Shown here: piece by piece, positions 39,001 through 54,000 of the stretch
How the letters are laid out: every line of letters starts with the position of its first letter
Numbering within the stretch: the first letter of the stretch is position 1
NCBI GenBank assembly: GCA_964023205.1
Contig: OZ026833.1
Span: 6,598,138 to 6,662,137, forward strand
Origin: Lutraria lutraria
Taxonomy: Eukaryota > Mollusca > Bivalvia > Venerida > Mactridae
Reading direction: 5' to 3'
DNA length: 64,000 nt
Position numbers and translations under genes: made by a program
Notes under the pieces: generated by a model
Told to the model about the DNA's origin: nothing
The model's database searches: none
The model's input: the letters and a program-made list of their open reading frames with translations, nothing else

Positions 39001-42000
39001 TAACTTAATACAACCATCAATTCAAATCTGTCATACTGATGTAAAGATATTCACATCAAATTTCATATTTTGTATAATTTTTTGTAAAGAATCTCATCTG
39101 AAAGCGTCTCTAAGCATGACTCTGAAAGTTACCATGTCTCCAATAATGTCTCAAGTCTGTTTACATCATGCAGTTGTTTTGACATATTAAAAATGGCAAC
39201 CTATCTTTATGAGATCATGAAATATTCAACTAGACTGTATTACCCTTAGACTCATTAGCATACGAAACATGGGCGGACATATTTGGTGTCAAAAGGCGTA
39301 TCCTTACATGTACTCTAAGCAACTGACTGTTGTGAAATATTTAAGATCTCATTATAAAATTTTCTTGAACATAATTTTACACCAAAACATGTCAATGAAC
39401 TATGTTAAACAGTCAAGCCTTATAATTAATGACAACTTCTATGCCTATAATGAAAAAAATTGTCTTTTTTTCGGCCAACAATCAAAAATGGTCACAGTTA
39501 ATTTATATATTTTCTATTTAATGTGAGCTGCCCCTGTGAAATGACCAAAGTCAAAACATGGTTAATAATTAATACTTGTTCAATAGAAAAAAAATAATCT
39601 GAAAAGAAGTTTTACAGAACCACTGACCATGTCCGGGAATGTTTAAGTAGAAACATGTTTTTATATCACATTTTATTATCTGAAAGCAAACAGTCAACTC
39701 TCCTTTGACAATACTGGTATTAATGGGTTTCTAAGTACCATTACTTATTTTTGTACATATAAGAAAGTAAATTTTGGAAGAAAAGTTTAAGTCCCTGAAA
39801 CCCCGAAAATGTTGATTTAAACCGAGACAAGAAAGTAAATTGGATATCTGGTTTACAAATTTTGTTACTAAAAGTTAAATTCAATTACAGGGGAACGGGT
39901 TCAGCTAGAAATTTACGGAAGAGAATTTGAATAATAGTGTCTATCGCTATTTAACATCACAGCATGTCATTTATACGAGGCATACATGAAAAGTTAAACA
40001 GTTCAACATCAGGGGACATTTAGTAATAAAAGGTTGACACTGTAAAATGGTGAAATTACCAGGTTCGCTGCTTAAAGCCAACTACTGGGAACTTTGAAAT
40101 AAAAATCATTGGTTCAGGATTTATAATGAGACCTGAGCTATTAATCTTTATGACATCCCCGTATAATCTATTTATTGCCATAACATGCAATGTGTGTTCA
40201 CAATAGAACAGATGTTCTTGAATATATCATAGAAAACACTGCAAATACTTCTCAACATACACAACACATTTAGTATAGATATATAATGTATGTCTGAGTC
40301 TAAAATGAAAACAAAACCTCACTATTTCTTGAATTTGAAACTTTGGCTTAACTAGAACAAAACGAAAAACAACGAACGGAAATTTTAAAAATATACCTAA
40401 TTTATTTAGGCCCCTTAACTTAAACAGGTCCAAGGCACAAAGAAATAGGAAAATGGCATACATTAGAAAATCTCACCAAGAACTTAACTTAAACAACAGA
40501 GTAAATACATTTCGAGTCACACAATGATCAACAGTTTATATGGACAATATGTGTCAATTTACATAAACATTTTAATTACATCATCAAACACTTGGAAGAG
40601 CAATAAATGCTTTGACAGTTCCAACCATCTAGACAGAAATATTAAACTCTCAACAAAAAGCTCCATTATTGATGCATCAACATCTGATACATAATATCCC
40701 CCCATGCAGCTGATGCAATTTTAATTACTATTCCGTTACACAACAAAAATAAAACAATGTGAAATCAAATAACGATTTCAGCTCCAGTTTTTCTCATATT
40801 TAACTACTCCTCAACAGCAGTGGTCATTTCAAGGCCACCACAGAGAGAGGGAAGGAAAGATACAAGAGTACCAGGCACTAATATCCCTCCTCTTATTCTG
40901 AATAGCTTTTCCTGATTAATTATTTGTCCATTGTCAAGCACAGATTCACGCCTCCTCCCTTTTCCTCTGATTTTTTAAACACAGTACTTGGCTCAGTATT
41001 TGGAATGGGGACACTGAAAAGGTGCCCCTGAAATATTGAAATGCAGAGCTGAGAATCGAACCCACGACCTTTTGTTTAGTAGTTTAGAGCATTACAACTA
41101 GACCACCTATCAACCCTGTTATTTGAGCCTCAAGGTAAAAGTATATGAGGCATTAATATCATAAAGTAAATGACATGAACAACAGATACAAGTGGATTCC
41201 TGGTAATAAGCCAGTTCACTAAAAGAACAGTGTTGTTTTTTTATAGTAACTTAAAGTTCATAGACACTGCATGCTCTAGGAAAAATACTCGTAACATGTA
41301 TCTAACCAATGGACACATCATATCTCATCGGAGGGTAAATTAATTGTCTAGACTAGCTAAGCAAATTAAATCGACAGGAAAGAAAACTGTCAGACTGATG
41401 TACTGTCAATAGAATGTACTTCTATCGTAGCTGTAGGTCAAACCCTATAGTGAAGTAAAAATATATTTTATAGACAAACACTTTACTTGGTATGGTGTAT
41501 TATAACAAGTTATTTAATTACCAAAATTCCAAAACAAACACCCATCCCTATTAAGATGCTGGCCCCTACTGGTCATATTTTAAACTAGAACTCTGTGAGT
41601 CGGATGTGTTGCCTGATGCTGGATAGTTCACGTAACATATGAGCAAAAATGTTGCAAAGTGCACTCAACCTTGCTTTAATGTAGAATACATTTGTGCCTG
41701 TTTACACTGTCTGAAAGAAATGCTCTTATAAAATCTATCAAAGTGCAATAATTACAAAACAACACAACTTAGAGTTACGGTTCTTGTGCACTGCATTTCG
41801 GGTCATTGCAAGAAACATGTAAACCAAGTTTTGAGTCATTCCAACTTATGGTGACAAAGTTATGTTCCGGACAAGAAATCCTCTAATAAATTCAATCAAA
41901 GGGGAATATTTCAAAAACCACACAAGGTAGAGTTACTGTTCTTCAGCATTGCACTTCAGGTCATTGCAAGAAACATGCACACCAAGTTCGAAGTCATTTG

Positions 42001-45000
42001 AAATTATGGTGACAAAGTAATGTTCCGGACAAGCAAAAGTGGACGCCGCCACGCCGACGACAAAGTAATCCCTATATGTCGCGACACAAAAAACACGTTA
42101 GGTAATAAGATAAACACAGCCAAACCTGTACACAAAGGCAATCTATATGCAAGACAAAATGTGGCCATTATTGACGGGTGGCCTTTATTCGGAGGTCATT
42201 ATGTTCTAAATAATCAATAACGGCTTTTACAAGAATGACCTTTATTGACAGGGTGACCTTTATTCAGAGGTGGCCGATTATAGCACAGGTTTGCCTGTAG
42301 ATCTGTCTAGAGTTTCTCTTCTCTTGTTCAGAAGATTACAAGTTTTCTCTGGGATTGGATGTGGAAAGGTCACTTTAGATATTGTCAGGTTTCAATTCTA
42401 TATCAATATGATATAAGTGGGTGGGTGGGACTCTATGGAACTGAATATTTCATTGTCATTGTACATCATATTTTCATTTCTGGTGTGATTAGAGTCTGAC
42501 AACATAATAATATTGTCAATGATCAGTGGTTCTCATGTTTATGTAGGCGAATTATTGATTTGGTTAGGCCATCCTTAAAAAATATTTTTAGCTAAGCAGC
42601 CAGGAACATTGAATATAGTTTAAATTATATTTAAACTATTTAATTAATATCAAAATTAATAGCTTTGTCTTAAAAGTGATTGTTGCCAAGGATGGCCTTT
42701 ATTAATAACACAGTGTGTCAATTGAACTCGACCAAAGACAAATTACAATGACAATGAAGATGGTTCTCAGGTGAAAAATTAACATCAATAACAGAATGAA
42801 TGAACTATACACATTGGTCTAATTCGGATAATATCACTTCAAATAAAGCCATATTTGTTGGTTAGGTCTTGTGTATAATCAGATAATTTATCTTCTTTTT
42901 CATTCCGAAGATAGAAACACAGAGAGTGTTCACAGCTGAACTCTTCAGATTAAGTTTAATTAATATCGCTAGTCAGTCTGAAGAGACAATAATATTACAA
43001 TTTTACTTCAGGCCTCAGACTCACAACCTTCTGGCAAACCGTTTATCAAGTCAAAAATTATCCTTTTTTTACGAATGAATCAAAATAAACAAAAGCGAAA
43101 ACAATTTTTTAACGCCATCCTTCTTTTTTGATTTGTTGACTGGGTAATGGGAAAAAATGTTCCCACATAATCAAGAACACTAAATAACTGAAGGATTTAT
43201 TAGTGACTGATCCAACTGATCCGCAGTAATGTATTGAAATAAACTTTAATTCAACATACTTCCTTAACATAAGACCTTAAGGCTCGACATAAAATACAGT
43301 AGTCCACATAATTAATAACAATAAAAGTCAACTTTACATGACAATTATTCAGCTAAGATAAGATATTTTAATCGTGAATATTTAACATCAATTACGATGC
43401 ATTTCAAATTAATTATTATTTTCCGCACAATTTAACAATATTGACAACATAATGTCATTGATGAATTTTGCATTTAAAAGCTAGGCTCTGTCAACAATAA
43501 GTTTAAAGAAAAAGACATCATGAGGCTTATCAAATACTCCTATTACATGCTTGAAAAGAATTAAGTTGTATATCTAATTTCTTTCATTCATTTTTGTTTA
43601 CAAATCTTAAGATTATAAGGGTTGAAGAAAAACAAGAAAACTTCCCTATATTATTTTTTTTTTTTTGTGCAAAATTTTGAAAGGCACTCATTTCATTGGC
43701 TAATCTATTTTCATTCAATAATCAACAAATTTCATTGGTCGAAATCAAGACTACATAATTATCCAACAGATAAGGGTAAATTCCCTACATAGGGTTAAAT
43801 TTCATACAGGAGACAAATGCCAAATGGGGACTGTCCTCTAGAACCCATGACAAGTACCCTGAAAGATAATTTCCCCCAAAATTTACATCAGACTTGATGC
43901 GGCCTAGACAACATAATTTAAACTCCCCAGATATCAATGTATAATTCAAAGCCCTGATCAAATTAGTAAACAAACCAAAACATGGACCTCTATCCTCAAA
44001 CTAAACTTTTAACACCCTGTTAGAAAATCATCAGGATAAATTAAAACATGCTGACAGGATAAAGTGAGTCATCAACTTCTCCTCTATTATTAATGGATAC
44101 ACAATTTTTAACACACAGTCAATAAACTATTGAAAATTTAACCGTCAATCAGATAAAATCCATCAAGACGCATTATGCACTAATTTCATCATCACGGACA
44201 GGTCACATCAAAGTAACTATGATAATGATACTGATGCTGTGAGTAATTATATTTACTGCTTAAAAGCTGGGAGAGAAACCAAACACGCACTGGAAGAGAT
44301 GAATCCAGAGAATTATTAATAACATTTTCAAGAATTGTCATTTTCTACCAGAATTGCTTGGAATGGTCCTAACTTACGGCAGTTTTAGTCTACAAATACA
44401 TGCCCCCCCCCCTACCCCATTAAGATAACTTAAAAGAATGTCACACTTGACTCTCCTTTGACATCTGTCAGGCTTCTTATATGCCAGACTTGATAACCCA
44501 CATCAAGTTCATGTCCCCAAGTCCACTTAATCGAAACCTTAGAAATTACTTCAATAGAAATCAATGTTGTACTTAACATTAACTTAACTAAATGACACTC
44601 TAATACTGGACCCAGAAGATACACTAATACTGGACCCAGATTATACACTAATACTGGACCCAGATGATACACTAATACTGGACCCAGAAGATACACTAAT
44701 ACTGGACCCAGATGATTCACTAATACTGGACATAGATGATACACTAATACTGGACCTAGAAGATACACTAATACTGGACCCAGATGATAAACTAAAACTG
44801 GACCCAGAGAATACACTAAAACTGGACCAAGACAGTATACAAAACCGGACCTTGGTGATAGTGAATCTGATAATTATTTGAGTACATGGTGAATTTTGCC
44901 AATGAAAATGCAGCAAATTAGTTTGAAACAGTATTCACAAACAAGTCCAACATCCCCTTTGAATGGAATTCAAGAAAACATGAACTTTTCTTGAACTTTT

Positions 45001-48000
45001 CTTGCACACTTCATGAATAGTTCATGAAATATTGATAACTATTTGACAAAGGTTCACTGGACACAGATGAGTACACATTTCATTAGAACAATGAACAATG
45101 TCCACAAATAAGGACATTAGAATTGTCTGAAGCTCAACAATTTTAATGCACCAGTCAAACCAACCTCATCAATTACTTGTACAGTCAGTTCTTACAATGT
45201 TTACAAACTTCAAGATGCTAGCTTTACCTGACATTATGCAAACAACAACAGCTAACATTGTGCATTAGATATGCAAAAAATCCTTTTAACATGGTTTTCT
45301 GCATCACAGTAACCTTCTGTACAAAAAGATTATCAAAACTAGGTCTGTGCACTCAGGTAAGGTTAAAACATACTCAGCACATTTTACAGTGTCTACAGTT
45401 CAATTTCAACCTTTCAGGTGCAGTGCAAAATTTAAATATATGGTCAACAGACACTAAAAACATTCTCCATTACAAAGGTCAGCAGATACTCAAGTTAAGA
45501 CTCCATTTTTAAAGGCTAGCAAACACTAAAACAGCCCCACTTTCAAGGCCAGCAGACACTAAAATGCAGCCTCTATTTCCTCCGAATGTTCTCATAATGC
45601 ACAAAACGTTATATATTATTCATGCTATATTAACTGACAGGTTACAAATGTACTTGAATAAACTTGCATTATATTGGATTTGAGGCAAGTTAAAGAAAAG
45701 ATGAGAATTGATAAGCTGGCATTTGGGAATAAATCTGAATTTTCAGATCACAGAAGTCTGAGGAAGTGTTTCTCAGAACAAGTCTCCAAATCCAAGTCAA
45801 ACAGTTATGCATATTTCATGAACTATTCACGAACTATTCATGAGAACAATTCATGAATTTCATTCAAAGGGAGATACTTGTATGATTCAGAAATGGAATT
45901 TTATTGTCACTTTAAATGGTTCACTTAAAGCATTACAATGTGTTAAATGCATCAATTATCAATAAAATACCAAATCAAAGACTTTTTAATGTTTTTTTTT
46001 TCAAATCAAGGACTTAAAAGATTCAACTATTTGATATAGTACAAGAATTCTCTATAGAGCTAAACTTCCATAAATTGTTTCTTTCACAAACCAACTGTAT
46101 CATTAATAGGTAATTCGACTTGACTATCAAAAGAGAATTCCTACATTCATTTAAAATCACCCACTATTTGAACAGACTATACCTATATATAAACTTTTAA
46201 TCGTTCAAAAGATCAAATGCACATTCGTGTGGTTACATTAGCAAAAATCAATATCAAATCTTGCGATTATTTTTTATTTGACAAGAAGAAAACATATAGA
46301 TTGTTGGCGATTTATCTAAAATCAATGCTTTACTTAAATCGCTGTATAAAAGTTACATTAACTCCATACAATCAATAATTGAGACGTTTGTCCGCGTCAT
46401 GAGAAGTAATTGAAAATGTCTCCGTCGAACATGTCAGTTATACTAAGGTTACACAGATATTCAATACATCAATTTTTGGGACAAAAAAGTAGACAATGAA
46501 TTTAGACACAGTAAAAATTTGTCTCAATCCACTCTTTGTAATACAATATAGGTCTTTCAATTTTGATATGATTTGATTGTATGGTCATAGACACGTACAA
46601 ATATTGCTTTTTTCCAACTTAATGAAGAAACATTGAAGTTTTCACATAAATAAGAATATAGACTTTTTACTTGATATCAGTGGGCATTTTTTCTTAGATA
46701 AATAAATGAACAATTACTTTGTACGTAACATCAGAGAATAGAGATCTCGTACATAAAATCCATGAACATGGACATCTTACAGAAAATCAAGTGAACATGT
46801 AATACTGATTGACAATCTGTCCACCAAATCTAATAAAATCAGTGAACATTACTTCATCTAGAGAATCATGATTGACAATCTGTTCACCAAATCACAATAA
46901 ATCAGTGAACATGACGTCTTATAGAGAATCAGTGAACAGTACTGATTGGCAATCTGTTCACCATATCACATAAAATCAGTGAACATAGACTTCATATAGA
47001 GAATCAGTGAACAGTACTAATTGACAATCTGTTCACCATATTATACTAGATTTAAGCTTAAGCCCAGACAGGACAAATCAGATGCAATTATCACACACAC
47101 AGAGAATTTGTCTCCAAATCATTTATGTTAAATGAATGACTGGATGAAATAATGACATTTTCCTAGTTGTTGAAACACGATGAGCTTCAAGGGAGCAATA
47201 CTAACTGGCGCAGACAGAATGTCTGTCAAAACAATTTGAACATTATCATGATAAAACCAATATTAGGACTGAAATCAGCTCGGAGGCTCCCGAAGATTAA
47301 GGTCCCTAGAACACGAAACTCACTAAGATTAGTCACCTAAATGCTACAGGGAAAATGATCCATGAGTATGTAACACAATTATAACAGTAAATTGATCAAG
47401 AGCTACAAAATGGGAAGTATTACAGGAACTGTTGTATGTTAGATACAGAATATAATCTATGTTGTCAAGTCAGTACCACTGTCATTAAACTAGTTGAACA
47501 CCTGCATCTAACTAACCACAAGCAACCACAACAGGAGACTGTTCAATACAGTGAAATCTTCTTGACCAACAATGGCAACTTAATGAGATTGTTCAATACA
47601 GTGAAATCTTCATGACCAACAATGGCAACTTAATGAGACTGTTCAATACAGTGAAATCTTTATGACCAACAATGGCAACTTAATGAGACTGTTCAATACA
47701 GTGAAATCTTTATGACCAACAATGGCAACTTAATGAGACTGTTCAATACAGTGAAATCTGTATGACCAACAATGGCAACTTAATGAGACTGTTCAATACA
47801 GTGAAATCTGTATGACCAACAATGGCAACTTAATGAGACTACAGTGAAATCTGTATGACCAACAATGGCAACTTAATGAGACTGTTCAATACAGTGAAAT
47901 CTGTATGACCAACAATGGTTCCTGAGGAGACTGTTCAACACAGTGAAATTTGTATAACCAACAATGGTTCCTGAGGAGACTGTTCAACACAGTGAAATCT

Positions 48001-51000
48001 GTATGACCAACAATGGTTCCTGAGGAGACTGTTCAACACAGTGCAACACTTGTATTGATAAGGTATCTCAGTATATAAATTACATTAACATCATTAATCC
48101 AGTCTTGAAACATTAAACAACAATAGACAATAGATACTGGTACCAGCACACTAGCTGTCACATACAGTATAAATGGTTTAGAATAAGAGTTAATTCCAGG
48201 AAACCGATCAAATATATTGGGCGACAGTTTTCTTAGAGTCCTCATAAATTGGTAGATGTATCCTCATAGACAGAAAAGTCTATCAGCACACCCTGAGACA
48301 TGATCCTTAGAAAATGTTTGTTTACTGTTATGTGATCTGTTAAAAGTATGCATGTGGGTAGGTAAGCAGGCAGGCAAGCATTTCTTTGGTTTAAATTCTA
48401 ATACACTTGTGCTAAAAATGAAAAGCCGGAAAGAAAAACGGCGAAAAAAAGTTTAGTCAATATTGCTTTAACTATTTTGGGTCAGGAATTTTTAACTGAG
48501 TTGGTCCCTTGGGAATAGTGGACACTAGTATAATTTTGGATAAGGAATTTATCAGTACCTTTATTATTATATAAGGTCAAAATCCCTCATGACAGTCCTG
48601 AAATGACCATGACAATTATGGACGGGAGAGACAAGGTTATTCACCTTAAACCCCATCCTGCAGAATGCCAATGAACTAATGAAACTTTTTTTGGAAAAAG
48701 CTATTGATCCCTGTCTAACATTAATGATCTCAACATGGTGTTGGCCAGTGAGATGCTAATTATACTAACCAATAAAGTGCTCTGTAATTAATTTATGGGT
48801 ATCTGACCTAAGCAGCATGTATTTGAAGATTTATCAGGCTTTGACCTATCACAAGTATGCATACTTACTAAATGTGTAATAAAACATTGGGTTAAACACA
48901 TCTATTTATAACTCCTCATAATCAGAATAGATCTAGTTACTATGATTCTATATCAATAAATGTTTGTAAAATACCAAAATTGATTCATGCACTGTGAGAG
49001 TGGGTGGTCCATGGGGATTTATCCCTAGTGTTGAGAGAAAGTGAAAATCCTACATCAAAGTCAATGATGTCATCTGAGTAGCAGTGAATTTATAACCAAC
49101 AGATGCAGGCTGAGCATTAAGGCTTGAACATTAAATCTTTCGAAATAGAGAAATAAATTGAAAATTCGGGTTTCTGTCAATTAATTGACAGTAATAACTT
49201 AAGATATGTCCACTTTCAATGGAAAGTAACAGCAATCAAGAGCTAGTACAGAGTAGTTACAATTAAAGTTGATTTCAAGGGTCAGTTAAGTACTGACAGA
49301 TAACATCTGTCATCGAATCTAAGGGCAATACAAAAATGGGGCGAAACTCACCACACAGTTACACACACATACTACATTAAAACAGAGAGAGTTTAACAGA
49401 GATTATTTGAACTGCAGACAGACATGTATCTATAGATAAACCGTTTTCCACACCTAATTATTTTCCCTACCTATAAACACAACCACTGTACAACATTGGT
49501 ATTGCTCAACTTGGAGGAATACTGCACAACTAGCATAATCTTCGTTACAACTTAAAACCACATCCTGAATGGCAGATTTGATGTACATAACATGTGTACA
49601 TGATGCATTCTAAAATTGAAAAATGACTAACATTGGCTCAGCATGACTCATAATCTGTGTTATTATACAACTGTATCAAGTACAGCAAGACTAAGGTGTT
49701 TCAAGAATCCGTTGACAGAAGACTGTCACATGACTTACCTTTCCGATGCCCCATGAGATGGTCGTGTCGACGATGTATCCATACCCATTGGCGGGACCTG
49801 AAATAATGACAGCACATCCTGAGTTATTTTTTTCACATTTTTCACATTATTGTCTTGCAGGTCTGTTAGCCATAACATTTTCTATCACATTTCATAAATC
49901 ACGATTATGGAAATAAAGATCACAACACACTTTCACAGTTTGAAAGTTAAACACATCGAGACAAAGTTTTCCAATACGGGATGAGCGATGTATAACTCAC
50001 TCCTCGGAATAACAAACCAAACCTACGTCAGTATGTTATCCACTCCATTACGGTAAAAATAGAAACACACGATATTTAACCATATTTACAACTCCCTTTT
50101 TGTCGCTCGAATTTATTCCCCTAAAAAATTATTGTGCTATTAAAACATCACATTTTCCACAGGGTATTCCGGTGTAAAACTTTCAGCCTTTGGCTCACTC
50201 ATACATTTTCTCTATCACTCTCTGTACAGTGTTTACGGAATTTAACAGAAAATCAAGTGTTTGTCTGCGTTATAATGAATGGTAAAGTATTATTGGTTTT
50301 TCGTTACGGCCTGCTGTCCTTTATCTCAGCAATTCAATATTATGCTATCACATACATTTTCAACTTTTTTATATTTACACACTCGCCAAATTCCTTTTAA
50401 CAAAGAGAAAATTTTATGACGGACGTGTATTAAAATTTTCATTTATAAGGACAAAATCAAAAAGGTGTTAAATTCTACTTCTAGCAAAGATCTTTAGAAG
50501 CACAATGAAATTCTCTTTAAATATAGATGCTCACATGGCCATTACCCAACTGTTTGCCTCTATAATTAAAGTCTTTAATATTATTTTTACTATTAAATAT
50601 CTTTATTTTAAGGTTTTTATTTCTAAATTTTTATTTAATAATTTCAAGGTATAAACTCTGAACTAAAGAATTAAGAGTGTTATATTGTATTATATGTTAT
50701 CATGAGAGTGTTTTTATAGGACAAGAAACATGTTTTATAATTATATAAATTTCAGGAAAGATTTTAATTTTTCTGTTTTAACCACAAATGGAAATATGAT
50801 ATAAACTTTCTGTCACGAAGCATTTAATGTCATAATGTGCTCCAATAGCATGAAAAAATAATTTTGACAAACCATACTTAAAACAATCTCATATTAAAAT
50901 GCATGGTGACTAATTATTTAAGCAAAATTAAAACCACTTAGTTGTTGAATTTAGATTTTATCTTAGGTTTACCATAAAGAACATTTCAATAACTCGCAAC

Positions 51001-54000
51001 ATGAAAAAAAGTTGGGCTTTTTTCAGGAAAATTGGAAGACCGACACTGGTAAAAGGGGAAACAATTGGGGAATATTTTTAACACAAATAGAATTAAATTG
51101 AGGGTAAATGAAAAATAAATTGGGTTCACTGAAAAAATAGGGCCCACTGGATTAGTAGAAACCAGGAATATTTTTACACCTTAGCAAGCATAATTATTTA
51201 AATTTGTCCTAAATCCATCAACATTTAGCCAACAGCCTAAAATTAAATAGTCATTAAAAACTGCTAGATCATAAATCCACTAATAAATGCACCAGGGACA
51301 TTACTTTCTACAGAATATTCACTGATTTTTCTGAGTGATAGCTTTTAATGATTTTAAAATGAAATGAAGAATTAAATTATAGCATTTTTGATGCGATGAT
51401 TTAGTCATATTATGTTCAAAACAAGAGCAGTTTAGAGCTTTGATAAATAGGGAGGGAGTTTTGTTTTCACAGGGTTTAAATTAACATCACCAAATGTATA
51501 TATTCTCAACTACTTAAGCTGATAGAGTTGCCGAGAAAAGAGACAATAATTTGACAGAAAATTGAAAAATTCTTTTGCTAGAATGATTATAATCATTGAT
51601 GATGTTACGTATAAATTCCCCAACTTTAAGACTTACAGGATCAGCAAAGATTTCGATCACCTGAATAATCAAAATTACTATTATTTGCAGGAAATATTAA
51701 GAAAATAGGTAACCAACAGAATACATAATCAGCAAATATTTTCAAAACAACACATTTGAATGTTTCGCATTAATTATCACCATGTAATGACCACAGCTTT
51801 CGGATAAGGAAATAATGATGAAAAAACTGAATATATTTATAGCAACGGTAACCACCTTTTTGTGGTCAGCGAAAATGATGGGAGAGGTGGGCGTACACAA
51901 ACTGCATTTAGGAAAGAAGACATCAACCTTACAAAACGTTGTGATATTACTTCAACCTGTTTATCTGTTGTTTATAACGGCCCATTCAACACCTATGGTC
52001 ATTTCAGGGCTCAGCCCCAGAGAGAGGCCGAGAAAAGATACAGGTGAACCAGGCATTTATGGTGACCAGTGTAAAGTCCCGATACACATTTCGCCCTTTT
52101 TCTTTTGAGTGTCTAGAGACAGTACTTGACTCAGTCAGTAGTTGGCATGAAGACACTGAAAGTATTCAGAAGGCGGAGCCAAGAATCAAACCCACAACCT
52201 TTCGTTCAGTTGTCTAGCACTTTTATCACTAGACCACCGCTCCTCCAAACTCTAACCTAATTGGCGAGAATGGAAAACATTGAACCATTGACATTTTCAA
52301 CAATAACTGGTAAACAGCTGTTTATAGTGTATGATGGATGGTGGATGGCATGTAATTCATTTCATAAGATAATAAATCATGTAGATTATATCTAAGTACA
52401 ATATTGACCTTCTAATAAAATTACATATACACAGGGTCGTGATTCAAGTTGGATGACAAAAAAGAGGAAATCAAATTCATTGAGCTGGCTTGGGGGCTAC
52501 TAAGCCTTAGGGGATAACCCAAAACACATAAATCTGCCAATCTGCGGAAATTTCACACCCCTGTATACAATAATATCTTTACATGGAGACATCTTTGACA
52601 AGAATACCACCCTACTCTAATGACCATCTTAACATGGACTGAATTTCAATACAGTATAACCTCTATAGAGCAACACCCTGTGGGAGAGACAAATATTGGC
52701 CACTGTTTAGAGGTTGTAGCTCTACAGAGGTTAAATTTATGGTAAATATCAGCTTAGGGAAATGTTGAAGGTGTTGCTATAGAGAGATTGTTGCAGTACA
52801 GAGGGCAGTCTTTGGTGAGAGTGGGTTAAAGGTAAAAATAAATCATATCTCATATTTCTATCAAAATACTCATTTACTTAATGAGAATTTTAATGCCTGC
52901 AAATGATAATTTTGGTACTATCAAACATTCATTTCACACAACCTGCTTAAAGCAATTAGATAAAAAATTCTCAATTTCCAGGTTTTAAAACTTCAATGAT
53001 GTTTTTACATACTTTATCAAGTGGTGAAATTTTCAGCAAGTTTGTACTTGTGAGATAACGATTTGATAAATTGCTGGCAGGGATTTTAATCTACTCTGTA
53101 CAATAATCAAATATGCTATGCATTCAATGCTCTTATCTGCTTGTTTTATTAAATAGATGTTTGCTTAATTTGTACCGAAATTATCAACAAAATACCTCTG
53201 GGGGCAACTGGCTTCATTTTTATTAAGGGATTAAATGAATAGGCAAGTTTTTGAACGATATGAAATCATGCATTAACAAACATTTTCCTTTTAAAAAATT
53301 GACATCAAAGATGAAGTTTCTCTGAAAATGAGTAAATCACTCAAATTTGGTAAAAATGTAACATAAATGAGCTATATGTACTTTTTAAATAATTTTTTAA
53401 TTTCTCATATAGCTCCTCATTTACTAAACATTTCTAGCACAGTCATTACATAATAAACTCTTCATTTCCAAGGACTTCAATGGTCAAGAGATTATAGTCT
53501 CTAAACAGTAATCACTAGCCTCTCGCAGTAGTGGATTCGAATCCAAACCTGGACCAAATTTCTCAAGTGAGAAAGCTGTGTGGCCAGCTTAGGGTAGTTT
53601 GACCTAAATTTATGCCAGATGTCTTCCTCCATTATCATAGCTAGAAGTCGCCAAATGGCCCGTGCTGTAGGATAGCCTAGAGTTCCTTCCTCTAACACTA
53701 TGTTATCGGGTCAGGTAAAGCAAAATTAAATGGCGGCGTCCTCTGTACATCCTAAAGTATGGGTATTTTCTTATATCAAGTGATCAAGTGCTTGTGAGGG
53801 TTGGTAATGAATCCTATTTATATAATATATATCATAGATGTCCGTTTTTTAAATGATCACAAAAGATTTTTTGGAAACTATAAAGACTCATGTTCCATAT
53901 GATAGCTACTTCATGAAAGTATATATATCAACAAATAAGAATGATGATTAAAATAATCTCACCGCTGTTACAATATTAGTACATAAACAATTAAAATTAG

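Larger units (their letters stand above)
27490..49738. other. 22.2 kb AFF intron
   Basis: The longest intron. It contains SINEs (29680, 29878, 40818), hairpins (30710, 35242), inverted-repeat elements (34685, 34887, 35862, 36361, 42115), a clam-type dispersed repeat (41570), tandem arrays (36727, 44596, 46735, 47536), TTCATGAA-type repeats (37890, 44940, 45780) and a G run (36208). I found no exon and no nested gene on either strand. The stretches 27490-29670, 31000-34680, 38000-40800 and 42300-44590 hold only AT-rich sequence with no pattern I can name. Confidence 0.55.

Noticed and set aside
44430..44916. Two open frames with eight-residue repeats (LGPVLVYL and SISVSSGS)
   Set aside because: They are two readings of the same 24-bp minisatellite in an intron. 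No splice, start or domain support.
51815..52108. 97-codon plus-strand frame
   Set aside because: It runs into a SINE copy (51998-52250) and shows no protein motif.
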